Shown here one piece after another: positions 7,919-17,043 of a stretch of DNA of 36,037 nt. Location: positions 1 to 36,037 of the forward strand of contig JALHNI010000064.1 of the NCBI GenBank assembly GCA_022843605.1, in the 5' to 3' direction. A program made the translations under genes and the position numbers. Position 1 is the stretch's first letter, and each line of letters starts with the position of its first letter. A model generated the notes under the pieces. It searched no databases, was not told the origin of the DNA, and saw nothing but the letters and a program-made list of their open reading frames with translations. The DNA comes from Bryobacter sp. GTDB taxonomy: Bacteria > Acidobacteriota > Terriglobia > Bryobacterales > Bryobacteraceae.

Positions 7919-10900
7919 TTAGTTTGAGTCGTCAAGCGTAGCGGCGACCATGCGCGCCATCAACTCGAGCCGCCAGTACCGGCCCCGCAGCGCCAGTTTG
8001 CTGTTCGCGGTGAGCGGATCCACCAGCGCGGCGCACAGCGCCACCAGGCCCGTTGGCTGGGCGGTGCCCACCGGGTCGTCCCAGCCCTGTCCGCCGTCGA
8101 TCCAGGCTTGCAGGGTTTTCTCGAAGTCCGCTGGCGCTACCGGATTCAGCCCCACCCCGCCCTTCGCCCCTTTCCCGGCGAGCACAGCCCCTGCCAGCGT
8201 CGACGTCGCCGTGAGGAACACTTCGTCGGCCAACGGGGGCTGGGCGCGGCTGACGTGCAACTGGAAGTTCTTCCAAAAGGTGGCGTCGTCCATCGCCGCC
8301 AGGTTGGCGGGGAACGCAGTCAACGCGGCCATGCCGGGGTCGATCACCACCGTGGCTTCGTTGGAAAGATTGCCCTTCACGTCGGCGAACCGGAAGGCGA
8401 CCGGAGTGGGCGGTAAGCTGAGATGGGGCTCTGCGGTGAAGCCGATCAAGCCGTGATCGCCCACCACCCAGGTGCCTTCGCCGGGCACGCGCAAGCTCTT
8501 GCCGTCCTTCGCCAGCAGCGCCTGATCCGCCAGGTTGCCTTGGCCGATGTCCTTCAGCGCCGTCAAGCGGACGCTCTTCGGATCCGTGCCAAAGAAGGTG
8601 GAGCAGCCGGAGAGCACGTCGGCACCCACCGCCTGCCCGCTCAGCACCGATTGGGACAACAGGTAGTCCGCCGCCGCCGGCATGAACCGCCTCGTCAAAA
8701 TCATCGTAAACACGTCGGTATTGGACTGGCGTCCCTGACTGTCCGTCACCGAGTACACCACCTTCACCTCCCCTCCCCGAATCGCGCTGTCGATCACCAC
8801 CTGGAGCTTCGGCCCCGGGTTCGAAATCAACGTTGCCGTAACCCCGCTGGACGGCTGGACAACCGTGAAGGTAGCCAAGGCGAACTGGGCCGGGCTGGCA
8901 ATGAAGCAGCGTGACAGAAAGTCGATCTCGAAGGTCCCGCTCTGCACGTTCTCATACGTGGCATCGTAGGCCACCGGATCGTCGCTCAACGTCAGCGTCA
9001 CGGTCGCGGGCGCCGTCACCGTGCCGTCGGCGGCAGAGAGCACGTACTGCATCGTGGCTTGGTTGTTTTTGAACGGTTTGGCCCGCGGCGTAAAGACGAT
9101 CGATTTGCCGCTGAGCGTCCACTCCGCCGCGCCCGCGGCGACATTGTTCACATCGGTGACGTTCACCCGATCCACGGCGGCGGATCCGTTCCACAACTTT
9201 ACTGCGTAATTGGCCTGAATCGCGTTGACCTTCGTCACGTCCACCAACGTAGGCTTGATCGTTTGCGTCAGGATCCGGGCCACGCCGCTTTGCGCGATCG
9301 GGGCCGGCACCGGCAGGTAGGTCAGCGACAGAGTGCCTTGCTCCGTCGCGGTTTTGTACGCGGCGCTGACGGTAACTTCGGTCGGGGCCAGCGTGGTGGC
9401 CGGTTGAAAGGTCACCTTCGCCGGGTCGGTTGAGCTCCACGTCCCGTCTCCGGCCGGGGTGGTGACCGTTAAGGTGGCGCCCTGGACGGCGAAAACGAAG
9501 GCCTTCGTTCGGTCCGCCGTCACGAAGGTCAGGTCCTTGGTGGCGATCACCGGGCCCACCGCCGCGAAGTTGACGGTCGCCGTGCCAGGCGTCGACGCTT
9601 TGTCGCCACGCACCACGACATAGCTTACGCTCAACGACGTCATTGCGGGTGGGAGCGACGGATTCGGGGTGAAGGTGATCTTGCTACCGGCCACGGTCCA
9701 AGAGCCCTCGGCGACCGCGACGGTAGTCTGCTGCGCGTTCTGGGCATCCAGGAGTTTCACGGGTTCCGAACCGGCTGGCAAATCGATTGCGGTATCGGCC
9801 GAGCGCGAGCCGTCGACGGGCTTCAGATCAATCGCGGGGAAGAGTGCAATCAGCTTCGCCTGCGTTCCATTGGTGACCTGATAGGTGATCTCTCGGGTCG
9901 GCCCTTCGGGGCCGACCGGCATGTACTGCACCGTGGTCCCGTTCGCCCCGACATTCCAACCCACCAGTTCCATGGGCGAGCCGACCAAGGTTACCCCGGC
10001 GGGAACGGCGAAAGAAACCATCGTGGTGCGGCCCGCTTTCTCGATTACGTCGACGGCCACGGGCGTGAAGTTGATGGTGAGCAGTTCCGGGTCGGTGACC
10101 ATCCCCGGAGCACCCTGGGCTTCCAGGACGTACTTGACCGAGGCCGAAGCGACCTTTGGCGTGGGCACCTGGTACGTGATGTGGTTGTCCTTCGCCGTAA
10201 AACCAGCGAAGGTATCCACCTGCTGGCCCTGGTCGTCGTGCAGATGGACCGCTGCGACGAGAACCAGATCGCCATTTTCCTTGAGGACGTCAATCTCTAC
10301 CATGGTCAGGGTATCCGGCACGTCCTTGGTGATGGGCTTGATCCCGAACCGGAGCACGCCACTGCCCAGCACCTTGCGGCCACCTCCAAAGACAAAGGCC
10401 CACAGCAGCGCGCCACCGAGAGTGGTCAGGGTGCCCCCCACCACCGCCCCGATCACGCGGCCCAAGATTACCTTGCCGTTCGCGTCCTGAAAGCAGTTCA
10501 GGGCGCTCTCGGCTTTCTTGACGGCGGTATCCAAAGCCCGGGAGAACACGGTAGCGTCGTATGCCGCATCCCGGGCTCGCTTCGCGAGCTGTTTATCGCC
10601 TTCAAATCCAGAAGCCTTGGCCGCATTCTCCGCGGCGGTGGCCGCGGCGTCCGCGTCCTGCTCGTGCTGCCTGGCCGTATCTCGGGCCGTGCGCAAAGCC
10701 GGTAGGTCCTTCTTGATGTGTTTCGCAGCCTCGTAATTCTTTGAGGCGCTGGAGAAGGCCTTGTCGGCCTTTTTGAACTCCAGCACTACATTGGCGTCGA
10801 GTATCGGATCATTGAAGGTGGGTGCATTGACCCGCGCCAAAATGTCGGGCGACATGGGTTGATAGTGCGTCGCGTCGCCGAAGGGGTCTCCTGGCAGTTC

Positions 10901-11998
10901 GTAACCAACCGACTTGAACTGCGGAATGACGCCGTAGTTCGCGTTGCCCTGCAACGCAGGCTGGCCATTCAACACCTGCAACAGGCTATCGGTGGCGGCA
11001 TTGATGGCGCTCGCCGCCTGCGTCATGGGAGCGTTATCCACGACGACCTGGGCGGGAGGAGCTCCCTGATCGTCGGACGAGGACATCTCGGTCAATTCGG
11101 TGCCATCGTCGCCGGCGTCGGCGTCGGGGTCGTCCGATTCTTCTGCTGGTTCTACTTTGGGCAGCACCATCACCGGCGGCAGCCCGCCCGAGAGGGCTTG
11201 TTGCAGCGAGGCGAACAAGGGGTCTGTCGCGGGACCGACGGGGAACTGCAGTTCCTTCAGTCCGCACTGGGGATGATTGCGGAGTGCGGCGGCGAAGCCG
11301 GCCAGAATCGCGCCGGCGATGGCGGCGTGCGGCACGGACGTCGGTGGGTTGACCGTTCGGTTGTAGCGGTTATAGATGGCGGAGCTGAAAAGGGTGTTGC
11401 GCAGAGCCCCGACGAGGGCTAGACTCTGCGCCACGGCGAGGGCGTTATACTCGGCGACGGCTTGGATGATATTGGCGGCCGTCGCCTGGATCGCGGCCAG
11501 AAAGGCGGCGTCGCTGGCGTAGTTGTCGCCGTAGGGCGGCGCCACGTACAACATCGCCATGTTCTTCGCGTTGCCGTGCGGGGCAAGCTTCGGGTCAAAG
11601 ACATCGACGAAGCAGACGCCTTCGTACCAGCCCGGAATTTGGCTCACCTGGCTTGCGTTCACGTAGGAGAACGCGCAGGGGTCAGTGGTGGGATATGAGG
11701 TGGACGCCGTCCCGCCGACGCCGGCCTTGGCCACCAACTGCTGATGCCGGGTCTGATAGTCATCCACGTGCTTCTGGCTGGCGGTGAGCACGCCTTCGAA
11801 GCCCAGGTTCACGCCGCCCCCGCCCACATACAGACCTTGCGAGTTTCCGGCGTTCACCGACGCCAGGTTCAACGTGCCTTCATTTGCCCCGTAGTAGAGC
11901 GGCGGATACTGAGTTGAAAACGTGTAGAAGCTGATTTGGACCTGAGTCCCGGGGACAACTGGCATGGTGTACAAATCCTTTTCGTTGGTCAGGCGCAT
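7919..11998 (-). CDS. Giant protein with apparent macrodomain and CshA-like beta repeats (first gene of operon)
   Basis: This is a 1359-residue protein. Residues 40-255 look like a macrodomain, the ADP-ribose-binding fold: SVNAGNSQGLYVGGGGVNLG (47-66) matches the NAANS..GGGGV signature; YVAPP (151-155), LRNTLFSSAIYN (199-210) and VPHAAIAGAILAGF (222-235) fit later macrodomain elements. Residues 280-310 are an acidic linker, 400-500 an Ala-rich coiled coil, and 515-537 a hydrophobic segment. From about 560 to 1220 there are tandem beta domains in the style of CshA fibril repeats (GSWTVAGSKITFTP, EWTLSGKSIVFTP, GTWVVG...GFT). The C-terminal 130 residues are unrecognised. No signal peptide is seen. 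The start at 11998 has a weak AGGTAG; a second ATG 12 codons in, after AAGGA, is also possible. Stop and next ribosome binding site overlap. Function unknown. Confidence 0.9.
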   Translation of the reverse strand: MRLTNEKDLYTMPVVPGTQVQISFYTFSTQYPPLYYGANEGTLNLASVNAGNSQGLYVGGGGVNLGFEGVLTASQKHVDDYQTRHQQLVAKAGVGGTASTSYPTTDPCAFSYVNASQVSQIPGWYEGVCFVDVFDPKLAPHGNAKNMAMLYVAPPYGDNYASDAAFLAAIQATAANIIQAVAEYNALAVAQSLALVGALRNTLFSSAIYNRYNRTVNPPTSVPHAAIAGAILAGFAAALRNHPQCGLKELQFPVGPATDPLFASLQQALSGGLPPVMVLPKVEPAEESDDPDADAGDDGTELTEMSSSDDQGAPPAQVVVDNAPMTQAASAINAATDSLLQVLNGQPALQGNANYGVIPQFKSVGYELPGDPFGDATHYQPMSPDILARVNAPTFNDPILDANVVLEFKKADKAFSSASKNYEAAKHIKKDLPALRTARDTARQHEQDADAAATAAENAAKASGFEGDKQLAKRARDAAYDATVFSRALDTAVKKAESALNCFQDANGKVILGRVIGAVVGGTLTTLGGALLWAFVFGGGRKVLGSGVLRFGIKPITKDVPDTLTMVEIDVLKENGDLVLVAAVHLHDDQGQQVDTFAGFTAKDNHITYQVPTPKVASASVKYVLEAQGAPGMVTDPELLTINFTPVAVDVIEKAGRTTMVSFAVPAGVTLVGSPMELVGWNVGANGTTVQYMPVGPEGPTREITYQVTNGTQAKLIALFPAIDLKPVDGSRSADTAIDLPAGSEPVKLLDAQNAQQTTVAVAEGSWTVAGSKITFTPNPSLPPAMTSLSVSYVVVRGDKASTPGTATVNFAAVGPVIATKDLTFVTADRTKAFVFAVQGATLTVTTPAGDGTWSSTDPAKVTFQPATTLAPTEVTVSAAYKTATEQGTLSLTYLPVPAPIAQSGVARILTQTIKPTLVDVTKVNAIQANYAVKLWNGSAAVDRVNVTDVNNVAAGAAEWTLSGKSIVFTPRAKPFKNNQATMQYVLSAADGTVTAPATVTLTLSDDPVAYDATYENVQSGTFEIDFLSRCFIASPAQFALATFTVVQPSSGVTATLISNPGPKLQVVIDSAIRGGEVKVVYSVTDSQGRQSNTDVFTMILTRRFMPAAADYLLSQSVLSGQAVGADVLSGCSTFFGTDPKSVRLTALKDIGQGNLADQALLAKDGKSLRVPGEGTWVVGDHGLIGFTAEPHLSLPPTPVAFRFADVKGNLSNEATVVIDPGMAALTAFPANLAAMDDATFWKNFQLHVSRAQPPLADEVFLTATSTLAGAVLAGKGAKGGVGLNPVAPADFEKTLQAWIDGGQGWDDPVGTAQPTGLVALCAALVDPLTANSKLALRGRYWRLELMARMVAATLDDSN

Positions 11999-12400
11999 TT
12001 CTACTACCTGTCAGCGCTTCGCGAAATGTAACACAAAACTCGGTAAATGAACGGTGAATGGTTCATGAATTTCACTGACACCTGCGACTTGCTTCGAGGC
12101 CGGGCGCCTTCTGAGGCTTTCGCAGGGGAACCCGGGTGGCAGCACCCAAGAAGTGGTTGCTCACGTGCAAGGTCTTTTGCAAGCGCCCTCGAGGTTTACC
12201 AACAAACCGGAAGATCCACGAAATCGGTACGAATTGATGGGCGGCCGTATGAGAGGCGCGCTCGAAGACGCTGCCGTCGTTTGCGGTTGAGCCCGAGAAT
12301 ATTCGTGGGTAGATGACACCTCTGCGCAGGTCGCCAAGCGCGGCAAGAAAGCCCTCTGCCACGAAAATCTCGAATGCAAAAACTGCACAGGAGACAACAA
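11999..12400. other. Intergenic region between divergent units; no gene seen
   Basis: No convincing coding frame lies in these 402 bases. Short open frames on both strands show no domain, no good ribosome binding site and no family resemblance. It must hold the promoters of the macrodomain operon (leftward) and the PRC-barrel gene (rightward), but no clear -35/-10 pair stands out. The ends of an imperfect dyad, GTGAA and TTCAC, enclose 12054-12075 and could be an operator; this is weak. Confidence 0.5.
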
Positions 12401-13216
12401 GTGCTATTTAACGCGACTTATTTGAAAGGCCTGGTGATCCGGGCCACCGATGGCGAACTGGGAACGGTAGACCAGTTCTACTTCGACGACCAAATGTGGA
12501 CCATTCGATATCTTGTGGTGAATACTGGCGGCTGGCTCAATGGCCGCAGAGTGCTGGTCTCGCCCAGGTCCATTCTCCAGACAGACTGGCCGGCGAGGCG
12601 CCTGGACGTGGCGCTCACGATGAAGCAGGTGGAGAACAGTCCCGATGTCGATACGCAAAAACCGGTTTCCCGGCAGTATGAGGTCACATACGTGGGCTAC
12701 TACGGGTATTCCCCGTATTGGGGTGGGGCCTTATTGGGCGAAGGATTTCCGCTTATGGGGAGCTCGGCCTACCATTCATCAGGCGCCGCTCAATTAGGAG
12801 CTTCGGACGGTGCCCAGCAGGAGGAAGCGGACTCGCACCTTCGCAGTTCCGACGCCGTCGCCGGGTATCACATTGAGGCGTCCGATGGCGAGATCGGACA
12901 CGTGGAAGGCTATGTCGTGGACGATGAGGCGTGGGCCATCCGCTACCTCGAGATTGCAACGCGGAACTGGTTGCCGGGCAAGAAGGTGCTGATCTCCCCC
13001 GCGTGGATTGAACAGGTGAGTTGGGCTGACTCCAAAGTCCGAGTCGGCCTTTCACGGGAAACCATCCAAGACGCGCCCAAATACGTCGAAACGACGCCGA
13101 TTACACGCGAATATGAAAATCGCCTGTTTGCTACCTACGGCCGGGCTCCGTATTGGAGCCAAAAATCCGAGATCCCATCCACACCTTCCGTGCGGAACCT
13201 GAGTGAACCCCGGTGA
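12401..13216 (+). CDS. Tandem PRC-barrel domain protein
   Basis: The protein is 271 residues if it starts at the GTG at 12401, which has AGGAGA seven bases before it; an in-frame ATG at 12374 lacks such a site and would put the SD inside the gene. Two PRC-barrel domains are visible (about 7-78 and 151-224). They share the pattern DGE.G.V...DD..W.IRYL followed by W..G..VL.SP..I, and each is followed by a Tyr-rich tail ending in PYW. This is an internal duplication. PRC-barrels are small beta-barrels used for protein or RNA interaction, from photosynthetic reaction centre H subunits to RimM. The role here is unknown. The next genes encode a YHS protein and an MscS channel, suggesting a stress-related cluster. 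Confidence 0.9.
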   Translation: MLFNATYLKGLVIRATDGELGTVDQFYFDDQMWTIRYLVVNTGGWLNGRRVLVSPRSILQTDWPARRLDVALTMKQVENSPDVDTQKPVSRQYEVTYVGYYGYSPYWGGALLGEGFPLMGSSAYHSSGAAQLGASDGAQQEEADSHLRSSDAVAGYHIEASDGEIGHVEGYVVDDEAWAIRYLEIATRNWLPGKKVLISPAWIEQVSWADSKVRVGLSRETIQDAPKYVETTPITREYENRLFATYGRAPYWSQKSEIPSTPSVRNLSEPR

Positions 13217-13270
13217 ATGTCAGGTCCGCACTAACCGCCAACCCAAAGACTCGAAGAAGGAGCATTATCC

Positions 13271-13456
13271 ATGACCGAACCGAAACCTGCCACGAAAGAT
13301 CCGATCTGCGGAATGACTGTGGACGAAACAACTGCCATCCACGCCGAACATGCTGGAAAAACATTCTATTTTTGCAGCGTCCTCTGCCGGCAGAAGTTTC
13401 TCGCGATGCCCGCGGGTGCTGAGCCAACCGGACCCACCGCTAGGCTTCGCTATTAA
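13271..13456 (+). CDS. Small stand-alone YHS-domain protein
   Basis: The 61-residue protein is almost entirely one YHS domain: KDPICGM at residues 9-15, then AGKTFYFCSVLCRQKF. Its Cys residues would bind a soft metal such as copper. The ATG is preceded by AAGGAG nine bases upstream, so translation is credible despite the small size. The domain resembles the N-terminal YHS of the copper ATPase and the broken copy at 2951-3080. It lies 54 bases after the PRC-barrel gene on the same strand. It may act as a small metal chaperone or sensor; that is inference. Confidence 0.85.
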   Translation: MTEPKPATKDPICGMTVDETTAIHAEHAGKTFYFCSVLCRQKFLAMPAGAEPTGPTARLRY

Positions 13457-13690
13457 CCCAGGCTGCCCGCCCACTGCCGGGATCACATGAGCCATTGCAC
13501 AGATCCAGATGCGCGTTGTCATATCGGCAGTCGGCGCTTTCCTCGTCTTCCGTACCTGATTTCGCAGTCTCCGACCCGGGCATGGGACGGCTCTGCGAAG
13601 GGCTAGACATGCGTGGCCAAATTTCGAACCGCGCTGACCGCACGCTCCACACCTCCGAATGGACAGACTTGAACTTGTGATCGACCCACT

Positions 13691-15220
13691 ATGAGACGCC
13701 CTGCCGATAGTGGCGGTTGCGTTGGTCGACCCCTCGCGTGCGGCTGTCGACGGTTTCTGCGGTTGGTTTTGCTCGGTGCTGCGTTTAGCTTGACGCTCGC
13801 AAGAGTCCCGGCGCAGCAACCCGCCGAGAAGACCGAGTCTCCGCCGGATCAACCCGTGTCCGCGACAGAAGAACCCGCGGCGACACCCGGCAAGGTGAAC
13901 GTTAACCCGGTCGCGCGAGATGAAGAGATCCGCGAGCGACTCCAGAGTGTCCTGGAGGCCACCGGCTGGTTCACTGGTCCACAGGTCCGTGTCAATGAAG
14001 GAGTTGTCTTTCTTCAGGGTTTTGTCGAGTCAGCTGAGCTTAAGAAATGGGCCAGCGACTTGGCGCGCAACACCCAGGATGTGGTCGCCGTAGCCAATCG
14101 AATGCAGGTGGCTGAGCCGTCAGCTTGGGATTTCCGACCCGCTCGGGCCGGACTTTTGGCATTATGGCGCGACGTTATCCGCTCCCTTCCTGCTTTCGCA
14201 TTCGGGCTCACCCTACTCGTGCTATCGGCAGGCGCCGGCATGTTGGCAACACGATGGACGAGAGTGTTCCTTCGCAGTAGAATTCGAGCGAACCTCCTTC
14301 GCAATGTAATTGCGGTTGGCACAGGCGGGCTCGTCCTCCTGCTAGGCACTTACGTAGTCTTAAGGGTGTCTGGGCTAGCTCAACTTGCCCTTACCGTGGT
14401 TGGCGGCACCGGCCTGATCGGTTTGGCCGTAGGCATCGCCTTCCGTGACATCACCGAGAACTTTCTGGCGAGCATCGTCCTCAGCATGCAGCGGCCATTC
14501 GAGACGGGCGATCTGCTCGAGGTAAGCGGCGTCACGGGATACGTGCAGCAATTGAACGTGCGCACGACGATCCTCATGACTCTCGATGGCAACCTCGTGC
14601 AAATCCCCAACGCAACCATCTACAAGAGTAACCTCCGTAACTTCACCACCAACTCCAACCGGCGCGAGGACTTTGTCGTCGGCATCGGCTACGAAGATTC
14701 GATCAACGACGCCCAGGAGCTTGCCCGAAAGGTGCTGGAGAATCACCCGGCTGTTCTCAACGACCCCGAGCCTTCGGTGTTAGCGGACAGTATGGGAAAG
14801 GCAACAATCAACCTTCGGGTCTACTTTTGGCTGAATGGCCGCGAACACAGTTGGTTGAAGGTACGGTCCTCGGTGATCCGGCTGATCAAGCTTGCCTTTC
14901 AGCAACATGGCATCTCAATGCCCGACGAAGCCCGCGAAATTGTTTTCCCCAAAGGCGTCCCGGTCACCATGCTCAATGGCGAAGCCAGAGATGTCGGCAG
15001 TGTACGGCCACCAACGCAGCCACCTGTCGAATCCACGCACGAGAAACTCGATCTGGCGTCGACGAAAGCTGAAGCCGGCTTGTACAGCGATGCTGTTGTC
15101 ATCGAAGAACAGGCGCGACAGGCAAAACCATTGAAGGAGGAGGAGAATCTCTTGCAGGGTACGTCCAACCTCTCTGCTTCCGAGAAACGGCGGAAAGACC
15201 AGGACCCAAGTGAGAGGTGA
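13691..15220 (+). CDS. BON-domain mechanosensitive channel of the MscS family
   Basis: The 509-residue protein begins with an Arg-rich segment and hydrophobic helix (20-40) consistent with a signal peptide. Residues 75-140 look like a BON domain (EEIRERLQSVLEATGWF, VFLQGFVESAELKKWA), usually periplasmic. Three membrane helices follow (about 163-186, 203-224, 228-250). The pore helix and beta domain are clearly MscS: GTGLIGLAVGIAFRDITENF, then RPFETGDLLEV, VQQLNVRTTILMTLDGN and IPNATIYKSNLRNF. MscS channels open on membrane tension to release solutes in osmotic downshock. The C-terminal 80 residues are charged and low in complexity. No strong ribosome binding site is seen before the ATG. The 234 bases before it hold no recognisable gene. 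Confidence 0.93.
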   Translation: MRRPADSGGCVGRPLACGCRRFLRLVLLGAAFSLTLARVPAQQPAEKTESPPDQPVSATEEPAATPGKVNVNPVARDEEIRERLQSVLEATGWFTGPQVRVNEGVVFLQGFVESAELKKWASDLARNTQDVVAVANRMQVAEPSAWDFRPARAGLLALWRDVIRSLPAFAFGLTLLVLSAGAGMLATRWTRVFLRSRIRANLLRNVIAVGTGGLVLLLGTYVVLRVSGLAQLALTVVGGTGLIGLAVGIAFRDITENFLASIVLSMQRPFETGDLLEVSGVTGYVQQLNVRTTILMTLDGNLVQIPNATIYKSNLRNFTTNSNRREDFVVGIGYEDSINDAQELARKVLENHPAVLNDPEPSVLADSMGKATINLRVYFWLNGREHSWLKVRSSVIRLIKLAFQQHGISMPDEAREIVFPKGVPVTMLNGEARDVGSVRPPTQPPVESTHEKLDLASTKAEAGLYSDAVVIEEQARQAKPLKEEENLLQGTSNLSASEKRRKDQDPSER

Positions 15221-15269
15221 CTAAAGAGAAAAGGAAACGGTGCCACTGGCTCCTAAACCAACTGGGAGT

Positions 15270-15346
<77 letters not shown>

Positions 15347-15386
15347 TCAGTATGGTAACAATCATATGAGTGGAGGTCAATCGCCA

Positions 15387-15542
15387 ATGGCCGCGAAGTC
15401 AGCTAAAGCTAAGAAAAGATTCACGAAAACAAAAGAAGTGAAAGCTCTGGCGCGCGAGCAGGTGGGCCAGATTAAGAGCGTGCGTGTGATGGAGGAGCCG
15501 GCGAAGCGGAAGAAGCCTAAATACCCGGAGCCGCTTGAGTGA
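15387..15542 (+). CDS. Small Lys-rich basic protein, unknown function
   Basis: A 51-residue frame starts at the ATG at 15387, with GGAGG (15372-15376) ten bases upstream. The product begins MAAKSAKAKKRFTKTKEVKA and ends KRKKPKYPEPLE. It is strongly basic with no hydrophobic segment, consistent with a nucleic-acid-binding small protein. Its last 26 bases overlap the end of the convergent glpD. No family is recognised. The good ribosome binding site and Lys-rich composition in a GC-rich genome favour a real gene. The open frame continues upstream through the tRNA, but that part is certainly not translated. Confidence 0.6.
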   Translation: MAAKSAKAKKRFTKTKEVKALAREQVGQIKSVRVMEEPAKRKKPKYPEPLE

Positions 15543-17028
15543 CTTCTTCCTCAATGCGGACCTCGCTCCAGCCGAGACGCGAGCCCATTTCGGCCGCCAA
15601 CTCCCGGAGTGACGCCGGGTCCCAGGGGCGTTCATAGCCCCAGTAGGTGGAGACTTGTAGCAAGTCAGGCAGGCGCTCCACCCACTCGCACTCCACTGCC
15701 TCTTCGATCTGCGCCTTTTCGAGCGACCCCAGCCGTCTCACCCGCTCCAGGACCCGCGGAGCGCGCACGCCGTAGGCCTTCACCACGGCCGGATCCAGCT
15801 CAGCTTTGAGCTTGGCGATCGCGGCGCGTGAGTTCCCGTTCAACGGCACGCTCGCCGTCGGATGCACTTCCCGCAGTTCCGGCGGCGCGGCTAGGTCGGC
15901 TGCTTCTTCGCTCATCGAGCGATAGGTGGTGTACTTGCCGCCGGCGACATGCACCACGCCATCGGCGGAAGCCCAGATGCGGTGCTCGCGGCTGGTGGAA
16001 GTGGCCGAGGAGCCTTCGGTCTGCACCAAGGGCCGCAGGGCGCTGTAGGTGGCGATCGGCTGCATGCCTTTCGCCTCGGGATAGATATCGGCGGCGATCT
16101 TCAGCAAGTACTGCTGCTCTTCCTCGGAGATGTGGACACTGTCCGGTGAGCCATCGTGGTCGACGTCCGTGGTGCCGACCAGCGTCAGGTCGTTCTTGCT
16201 GCCCCAGGGGATGAAGAAGATGATGCGACCGTTCTCTTCGAAATAGGCAATGGCGTTGTCACTCTGGTTAAGCCGCGGCAGGACGATGTGCGATCCGCGC
16301 ACGAGCCGCAGTTTGTTCTCTTCCGGCCAGACTTCGCCGGCCCAGGGTCCGGTGGTGTTGATGAGCTTGCGGGCGCGGATCTCGAACTCAGAGCAGTCAA
16401 GGGCGTCGCGCACGGTGACAGTCCATTCGTCTCTTTGCTGCTGGAAGCCCACGGCCTCCAGGTAGTTCATCAGCACGGCGCCATTCGCTTCGGCTTCGAA
16501 AAGATTCTCCAGGACAAATCGGGCCGAATGGACGCGAGCGTCCCAGAAGACGGCGGCGGAGACGAGTTCGTGGCGGTTCAAGCCGGGCTCCAGCTTCTCT
16601 AGTTCCGCGAGCGCAATCCCGCGATGTGGCGAGATGTTGCGCGATCCGGCCAGGGTGTCGTACATCCACAAGCCTGTGCCGTAGAAATACTTGGCGAACT
16701 GGCTGTACATCGGGATCAGGAAGGCTAGCGGCTCCACCAGGTGCGGGGCGATCTCCAGCAAGGTGGAGCGTTCGCGCAAGGCTTCGCGCACCAAGCCAAA
16801 CTCCATGTACTTGAGGTAGCGCAGGCCGCCATGAATCAACTGCGAGTTGCGACCGCTGGTACCCGAAGAGAAGTGCCGCTTATCGATGAGCGCGATCTTA
16901 AGCGGATGCCCCGCCGTTTTGGCGCGCAATGCCAAGTCGCGGGCAATGCCTGCTCCGTTTACGCCTCCGCCCAAGATCAGGACGTCGAACGTCTCCGCCT
17001 TGAGCGCCGTCATCCGCTCCTGCCGCAT
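15517..17028 (-). CDS. glpD: Glycerol-3-phosphate dehydrogenase (FAD-dependent, GlpD-like)
   Basis: This approximately 500-residue flavoprotein should oxidise sn-glycerol 3-phosphate to dihydroxyacetone phosphate and pass electrons to quinone at the membrane. The N-terminal dinucleotide motif FDVLILGGGVNGAGIARD binds FAD. The family phrase SGTSGRNSQLIHGGLRYLK follows; GRNS is slightly unlike the common SRSTKLIHGG. Later motifs include LINTTGPWA, TLVGTTDVDHDGSP and the C-terminal DAO_C region with AGGKYTTYR. Three starts are possible: GTG 17037, ATG 17028 after a G-rich stretch, and ATG 17013 after AGGAG at only three bases. 17028 is a compromise. It follows the amidase by 15 bases and is probably cotranscribed. 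Confidence 0.93.
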   Translation of the reverse strand: MRQERMTALKAETFDVLILGGGVNGAGIARDLALRAKTAGHPLKIALIDKRHFSSGTSGRNSQLIHGGLRYLKYMEFGLVREALRERSTLLEIAPHLVEPLAFLIPMYSQFAKYFYGTGLWMYDTLAGSRNISPHRGIALAELEKLEPGLNRHELVSAAVFWDARVHSARFVLENLFEAEANGAVLMNYLEAVGFQQQRDEWTVTVRDALDCSEFEIRARKLINTTGPWAGEVWPEENKLRLVRGSHIVLPRLNQSDNAIAYFEENGRIIFFIPWGSKNDLTLVGTTDVDHDGSPDSVHISEEEQQYLLKIAADIYPEAKGMQPIATYSALRPLVQTEGSSATSTSREHRIWASADGVVHVAGGKYTTYRSMSEEAADLAAPPELREVHPTASVPLNGNSRAAIAKLKAELDPAVVKAYGVRAPRVLERVRRLGSLEKAQIEEAVECEWVERLPDLLQVSTYWGYERPWDPASLRELAAEMGSRLGWSEVRIEEEVTQAAPGI

Positions 17029-17043
17029 CGAAAGCACCCCCGG

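Noticed and set aside
12047..12362. Short open frames on both strands upstream of the PRC-barrel gene
   Set aside because: Arg-rich or mixed composition, no ribosome binding site and no resemblance to any family.
13457..13690. Possible small genes between the YHS and MscS genes
   Set aside because: Open frames on both strands lack ribosome binding sites and motifs; nothing recognisable in translation.
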